In this document: positions 12,431 to 16,153 of the stretch, piece after piece
How positions within the stretch are numbered: position 1 is the first letter of the stretch
Layout of the letters: every line of letters begins with the position of its first letter
NCBI GenBank assembly: GCA_008501785.1
Contig: QQUD01000651.1
Span: 1-16,153, forward strand
Length of the DNA stretch: 16,153 bases
Direction: 5' to 3'
From: Chloroflexota bacterium
GTDB lineage: Bacteria; Chloroflexota; Anaerolineae; Promineifilales; Promineifilaceae
Notes under the pieces: model-generated
Databases searched by the model: none
The model's input: the letters and a program-made list of their open reading frames with translations, nothing else
What the model was told of the DNA's origin: nothing
Position numbers and translations under genes: made by a program

Positions 12431-13256
12431 ATCGTCTTAATCGCTTCATGCCACGCACAAGTTTTTGTGTCTTTTTATCTTCCCTGTCGGGGTCGAGTCG
12501 AGCTACTGGGGGACGCCCTTGCTTTTGAGCTTCTTCGAGTGCATGGTGCACCATGAGCACATTGTGACGGCGCATAAACTCGTCGTGCGTCGCATCGGGG
12601 TGGGTTTCAGAATCGGCCGTTTTTGCTGCTTCCAACTTTTCCTTCAAATCAGTGATTTCAGCAGCAGGCAGATACGCTGCAGACGTACTGAACTCCAATC
12701 GATCTTGCACGGGAGCCAGCCGTGTCAAAATCACCTCACCGATTTCTACAATACCGCGCCCCCCCGGTTCATAAACTTCAAACTCTTCACCAGTCATAAA
12801 ATCGCGCAGTTGCAATGTTTGCCCTTCATACGCAATCAATTCATAGGCAGCAGAGGGTCCAACATCATGCCATTGGTCGATTACTTGCTGTTGGTGTATC
12901 GATAACGACTCGCGCTTTTCTTCGACATAAACATTAATCAAACGTGACCCATTTTCTGGCATATAATCAAAAACAAACCAGTCAAAAAAGCGCAGCGCTT
13001 CTGGCTGGCTCATCTCTTCGGCGTTTTCTAAATCATACAAACCGTTCCAATAGTGGGGCAACGCTTTTGCAAAATCTTCAGCAAACCGCTCATCTCGACC
13101 AAACTTGAGCATATCGCGTCGTATAAATTGAATTGCTTGTGTAAAAGAACGCTTTTCTTTTTCAGCTTCTTGGTCAATTTTCAGATGGCATTGCTTGTAT
13201 TTTTTGCCACTGCCACAGTAACAGGGTTCGTTTCTACCGATTTTTTTCTCACTCAT
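12429..13256 (-). CDS. SEC-C zinc-motif protein, otherwise uncharacterised
   Basis: This 275-residue protein opens with a textbook SEC-C motif: GRNEPCYCGSGKKYKQCH, ligands C12, C14, C23 and H24. The same motif occurs at the C-terminus of SecA and binds zinc. The rest shows a helical region with WNGLYDLENA and FFDWFVFDY, then a strand-rich part (LQLRDFMTGEEFEVYEPGGRG, about 150-190) resembling SEC-C proteins that carry a small beta domain. The C-terminal tail is very basic (KKTQKLVRGMKRLRR). AAGGA lies before the ATG, overlapping the popT stop 10 bases upstream, so the two are cotranscribed. Function is unknown. Confidence 0.85.
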   Translation of the reverse strand: MSEKKIGRNEPCYCGSGKKYKQCHLKIDQEAEKEKRSFTQAIQFIRRDMLKFGRDERFAEDFAKALPHYWNGLYDLENAEEMSQPEALRFFDWFVFDYMPENGSRLINVYVEEKRESLSIHQQQVIDQWHDVGPSAAYELIAYEGQTLQLRDFMTGEEFEVYEPGGRGIVEIGEVILTRLAPVQDRLEFSTSAAYLPAAEITDLKEKLEAAKTADSETHPDATHDEFMRRHNVLMVHHALEEAQKQGRPPVARLDPDREDKKTQKLVRGMKRLRR

Positions 13257-13266
13257 GTCCGATTCC

Positions 13267-14268
13267 TTATTCTCCCTTGTCGCCCGCTAGTCGGTCTAAT
13301 AACAAAATGGCCCCAAATCCAACAAGTGCTAACAAAAGCGCAATGCCAAATTCAGTTAAACCAGCACTCGTGCCAAACTCTGGCAAACGAATCACCTGTT
13401 CTGTCACAACACGATGCCCTTCACTATCTAAAACGAACTCACCCGCCTCTTCTAACCAACCAACGTCCTCTTTCCAAGGCCAAATTTTACGCAAGCTGCC
13501 AACCATCAAGCCAATCAAGACAGCAACTGTGCCATTATGATAGCGTTTGAAGAAAAATCCAATGATTTGGGCAAAGGTAACAAGGCCAATAACAGCGCCC
13601 AGCCCAATTAACATAATACTGACAATATCGCGATTGTTCAGTGCTGATAATACAAATTGGTATTTACCTAACAAAACCAGGATAAATGCACCAGATATAC
13701 CGGGTAAAATCATGGCACAGATGGCAAGTGCGCCGCTGAGGAACAAGAACCACCATGCATTTGGTGTTTGCAATGGCACTGCGCCAACCAGGAAAAATGC
13801 GCCAACAGCGCCAAGCAACATCACACCATAAAGTGAAGGTGTCCATTTTGGAATACGTTTGCTAACGGTGAAGATTGAAGCGAGTACCAGCCCGAAGAAG
13901 AAGCTCCACAAGTAAATGGGTTGATTGATGAGCAGCCATTCTAACCCTCGGGACATAGTCAAAATTGAAATGAAGATGCCAACAGCAACGGCAATCAGGA
14001 ATTGCCAGTTTAAAATGCGAAAAATATCTTTGATTTTAAATTTGAGAGCAGCCTGAATCAGTTCTGGTTGGCCAACTGCCCGAATCGAGTCGATTAGTTC
14101 TTCGTAGATACCTAAAATGAAGGCCATTGTGCCGCCTGAAACGCCGGGTACAATATCTGATGCACCCATTGCCATGCCGCGAAGCACAAGCCCGATGAAT
14201 TCTTTTGGCGTTCGTTCTTTTTTTTGTGTTGGTGTTGGTTTCGTTGTCTCAGTTGCTGTTGTCTGCAT
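13267..14268 (-). CDS. popT: DUF368 membrane protein, PopT-type undecaprenyl-phosphate translocase
   Basis: This 333-residue polytopic protein carries the DUF368 signature: GMAMGASDIVPGVSGGTMAF near residue 31, with GIYEELIDSI after it, and the related second half ICAMILPGISGAFILVLLGKY. About eight hydrophobic segments are visible. Members studied recently return the lipid carrier undecaprenyl phosphate across the membrane for cell-wall and glycan synthesis; the role here is assigned by family. An N-terminal Thr/Lys-rich tail (1-25) and a charged loop near 265-300 (WKEDVGWLEEAGEF) vary among relatives. It is the first gene of a two-gene operon with the SEC-C gene. AAGAGAG lies upstream of the ATG. 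Confidence 0.9.
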   Translation of the reverse strand: MQTTATETTKPTPTQKKERTPKEFIGLVLRGMAMGASDIVPGVSGGTMAFILGIYEELIDSIRAVGQPELIQAALKFKIKDIFRILNWQFLIAVAVGIFISILTMSRGLEWLLINQPIYLWSFFFGLVLASIFTVSKRIPKWTPSLYGVMLLGAVGAFFLVGAVPLQTPNAWWFLFLSGALAICAMILPGISGAFILVLLGKYQFVLSALNNRDIVSIMLIGLGAVIGLVTFAQIIGFFFKRYHNGTVAVLIGLMVGSLRKIWPWKEDVGWLEEAGEFVLDSEGHRVVTEQVIRLPEFGTSAGLTEFGIALLLALVGFGAILLLDRLAGDKGE

Positions 14269-14318
14269 GTATTTCTCTCTTGCTGGATGTCCAGTCTATT
14301 AAAGTATCAAACCGCGAA

Positions 14319-14348
14319 ATTATATCACAGGGTTTTGAAGTGGGTGAA
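14319..14348 (-). promoter_or_regulatory. Likely promoter of the popT-SEC-C operon
   Basis: On the minus strand a perfect TATAAT (14324-14319) lies 18 bases after TTCACC (14348-14343), about 50 bases before the popT start. The only intergenic copy of the repeated palindrome (14370-14379) sits just upstream of this -35 box. Confidence 0.5.
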
Positions 14349-14473
14349 TTATGAGGATAACGGGACGAAAACGGCCGTTTCCCAAACTCCACCCATCTTA
14401 TCCTTAACAGGTTTCCAGGAAAATTAAGCTGCTTGATCAAAGGGAAATTGCACGATGCCCCTTAAAAAGAGGA

Positions 14474-14502
14474 GAGGCTCAGGGGAGGGGGTCCTGAGCC
14501 TC
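14474..14502 (-). terminator. Rho-independent terminator after the acyl-CoA dehydrogenase gene
   Basis: GAGGCTCAGG (14474-14483) and CCTGAGCCTC (14493-14502) form a perfect 10-bp stem with a 9-base loop. Read on the minus strand it is followed within a few bases by CTCTTTTT. It lies about 145 bases after the dehydrogenase stop. The 377-base gap between that gene and popT (14269-14645) holds this hairpin, one palindrome copy and the popT promoter; I see no gene in it. Confidence 0.7.
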
Positions 14503-14645
14503 AAAAAAGGAGAAAAAGTTGTGTGTCCTTGCGTGCTTTAAATTATATGGATTTACGGTTTTCGGTAAATGGGACAATGATGCTAGTACAAAGGTCCCAC
14601 TTCTGTTTCAGGCTAAAATAGCTTTGAAATAGGGTCACAGACAAA

Positions 14646-15800
14646 CTATTTACGGAATAGCTCTCGCACCACAATTTCTCGTTGAATTTGGCTAGTGCCT
14701 TCATAAATTTGGTAAATCTTGGCATCACGCATCAGCTTTTCAACCGGATATTCTGACATATAGCCATAGCCACCAAACACCTGAACGGCATTCGTTGTAA
14801 TCTGCATCGCTTTATCAGCGGCATACGCTTTCCCAAATGCAGAATGCAGAATATTGCTTTCACCCGCATCATGCGCCCAGGCGCTTTTCCAAACCAGCAG
14901 GCGTGCCGCTTCAACTTCCATTGCCATATCAGCCACCATATGTCCAATGACCTGGTATTTCCAGATGGGCTTGCCTCTAATAATGCGCTCTTTCGCATAC
15001 TTGATTGATTCTTCGAGCGCACGTTGGGCAATCCCAACAGCCCCAGCAGATGTAGGCGGACGGCTGCGATCAAACACTTTCATGGCAATCAAAAAGCCGT
15101 CCCCTTCATTTCCCAATCGATGGGAAACAGGAACCTTTACATTTTCAAATATGACTTCGGCTGTATCAGAAGCGTGCTGTCCCATTTTGTTAAACGGCTG
15201 ACCGGTACTCACACCTTCCCAATCACGATCAACAATAAAGCAACTCATACCACGATGTCGCTGCTCTTTGTCGGTATAGGCAAACACAGTGTAGAAGTTG
15301 GCAACCGTTGCTCCGGTGATAAAGGTTTTGGAGCCATTGAGAATGTAATGATCACCTTCCAATCGTGCTGTTGTTTTAATGCCAGCCACATCGGAACCTG
15401 CCTCTGGTTCGGTCAGGCAGTAAGCAGCCATGTTGCCATCAACTAAACGTCCACAATATTCTTGCTTTTGATCCTCATTGCCAGCTACAAGAACAGGCAA
15501 GATAGCCAAACCATTCACGCCCATTGCCGTGCTCATACCGCTGCAAGCGTAGGCCAACTCTTCTGTGACGATGCATTCTTCCAGCAAGCTCAGCCCAAGT
15601 CCGCCATACTCTTCAGGTACGTTGAGGGTGGTGAGGCCCATTTCTTGGGCTTTGCGGATGACAGGCCAGGGGTATTCGTGGGAGTGATCGTACTTTTCTG
15701 CAACAGGTAGCATTTCATTACGAGCAAATTCTCGTGCCAAACGCTGCATTTCCTTCTGCTCATCATTAAGCATGAAGTTTACGGTGCCGTTATTACTCAT
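14646..15800 (-). CDS. Acyl-CoA dehydrogenase, short/medium-chain (butyryl) type
   Basis: This 384-residue FAD enzyme oxidises acyl-CoA to 2-enoyl-CoA and passes electrons to electron-transfer flavoprotein. I chose ATG at 15800 (MSNNGTVNF) because AAAGGAG lies upstream; a longer frame from 15875 has a non-homologous lead. Seen are the N-terminal helical domain (LNDEQKEMQRLAREFA), the flavin/substrate strand CLTEPEAGSDVAGIKTTA, TFITGA, FGGYGYMSEYPVEKLMRDAKI and the catalytic base E367 in IYEGTSQIQREIV. E367 matches the position used by short- and medium-chain enzymes rather than the isovaleryl type. No ETF or thiolase genes are in the window, so the substrate chain length is open. It contains no palindrome copy. 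Confidence 0.95.
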   Translation of the reverse strand: MSNNGTVNFMLNDEQKEMQRLAREFARNEMLPVAEKYDHSHEYPWPVIRKAQEMGLTTLNVPEEYGGLGLSLLEECIVTEELAYACSGMSTAMGVNGLAILPVLVAGNEDQKQEYCGRLVDGNMAAYCLTEPEAGSDVAGIKTTARLEGDHYILNGSKTFITGATVANFYTVFAYTDKEQRHRGMSCFIVDRDWEGVSTGQPFNKMGQHASDTAEVIFENVKVPVSHRLGNEGDGFLIAMKVFDRSRPPTSAGAVGIAQRALEESIKYAKERIIRGKPIWKYQVIGHMVADMAMEVEAARLLVWKSAWAHDAGESNILHSAFGKAYAADKAMQITTNAVQVFGGYGYMSEYPVEKLMRDAKIYQIYEGTSQIQREIVVRELFRK

Positions 15801-15886
15801 TTTTTTAGCTCCTTTCGTTTTGCGGCTCAATGCCAAATAATGGGTTAAAGTTTGGAGAAGCGTTAACTGCCCCAAACCAAAATATT

Positions 15887-15912
15887 TCGTTCTAAATCTG
15901 TGGATAGAACGA
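15887..15912 (-). terminator. Hairpin after the PRC-barrel gene, possible terminator
   Basis: TCGTTCTA (15887-15894) pairs with TAGAACGA (15905-15912) across a 10-base loop, directly after the PRC-barrel stop on the minus strand. AATATTTT follows. An 8-bp AT-rich stem is weak, so read-through into the dehydrogenase gene is possible. Confidence 0.4.
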
Positions 15913-15913
15913 T

Positions 15914-16153
15914 TTATTGTTCTTCGTCACTACTGAGTATGACGCTGGCTTCCTTTGGGGGAACCGGATTTTCAGCCTTTGTCAGGTCAATTGTCATTGT
16001 GCCATCAATACTGCCGGTATCGAACAAAGCATGACGGGGCACAAAGCCGCTTTCTTCAACTGGACCCTCTACAAAAACACGTGCAAGTGCAAAACCTGTG
16101 ATATTGGCTTCTTCACCAATGGCAATGTCGCCAACCGTGCCAACTTTGGTGCC
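15914..16153 (-). CDS. PRC-barrel-like protein, C-terminal 79 residues (cut by window edge)
   Basis: The frame enters from the right edge and stops at 15914. GTKVGTVGDIAIGEEANITG, ALARVFVEGPVEESGFVPRH and SIDGTMTIDLTK give a beta-rich pattern with a leading GxKVGxVxDI block typical of PRC-barrel domains. These are found in RimM and in many stress or photosynthesis-related proteins. The tail ENPVPPKEASVILSSDEEQ is acidic and probably disordered. The N-terminus lies outside the window. It runs in the same direction as the acyl-CoA dehydrogenase, 113 bases upstream of its start. Confidence 0.65.
   Translation of the reverse strand, partial: GTKVGTVGDIAIGEEANITGFALARVFVEGPVEESGFVPRHALFDTGSIDGTMTIDLTKAENPVPPKEASVILSSDEEQ

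Overview
The window is a 16 kb stretch of bacterial chromosome of moderate GC content. There are no rRNA or tRNA genes, phage genes, complete insertion sequences or CRISPR arrays that I can see. Gene content fits an environmental bacterium with heavy signal transduction: a Ser/Thr kinase, a partner-switching set, GAF histidine kinase signalling, an isolated dnaN, a PRC-barrel protein and a GxxExxY remnant. Chloroflexota (Anaerolineae-like) is my best guess. It is an inference from gene style and repeat content, not from a marker gene.

Left third (1-3937, all minus strand): a signalling cluster. In transcription order it holds a STAS anti-anti-sigma protein, an RsbW-type HATPase anti-sigma kinase, a second STAS protein, a fusion of a cyclic-nucleotide-binding domain with a PP2C/SpoIIE (RsbU-type) phosphatase, a small frameshifted ORF, and a PknB-type membrane Ser/Thr kinase cut by the window edge. 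Together these supply a kinase, a phosphatase and two switch proteins of a partner-switching pathway. No sigma factor gene is present.

Centre (4201-8339, plus strand): divergent from that cluster, a GAF-GAF-HisKA_3 histidine kinase overlaps a NarL-type response regulator (ATGA) and is followed by a stand-alone receiver protein. The kinase appears to be transcribed leaderless from a promoter embedded in competing inverted repeats. Next come an unlisted 47-residue membrane protein and, overlapping it by ATGA, a membrane-anchored protein with an HExxH zinc-protease motif.

Right part: a GNAT acetyltransferase, a four-helix membrane protein paired with a DUF6544/DUF6920-like exported protein, then dnaN with a good promoter. 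After dnaN lies a decayed GxxExxY gene between inverted repeats, then a bidirectional terminator. On the minus strand follow an SEC-C protein and DUF368/PopT (undecaprenyl-phosphate translocase) as a two-gene operon, an acyl-CoA dehydrogenase, and the C-terminal end of a PRC-barrel protein.

Two genome-scale patterns stand out. (1) The palindrome ACGGCCGT occurs 18 times (15 as AACGGCCGTT), 17 of them inside coding sequence, in all three codon phases and across almost all signalling genes. (2) Most intergenic gaps hold inverted repeats built from short tandem units (GAGACA, CGGAT, ATACGG, ACACGAAT, ACGCAGATT), different in each gap but alike in architecture.
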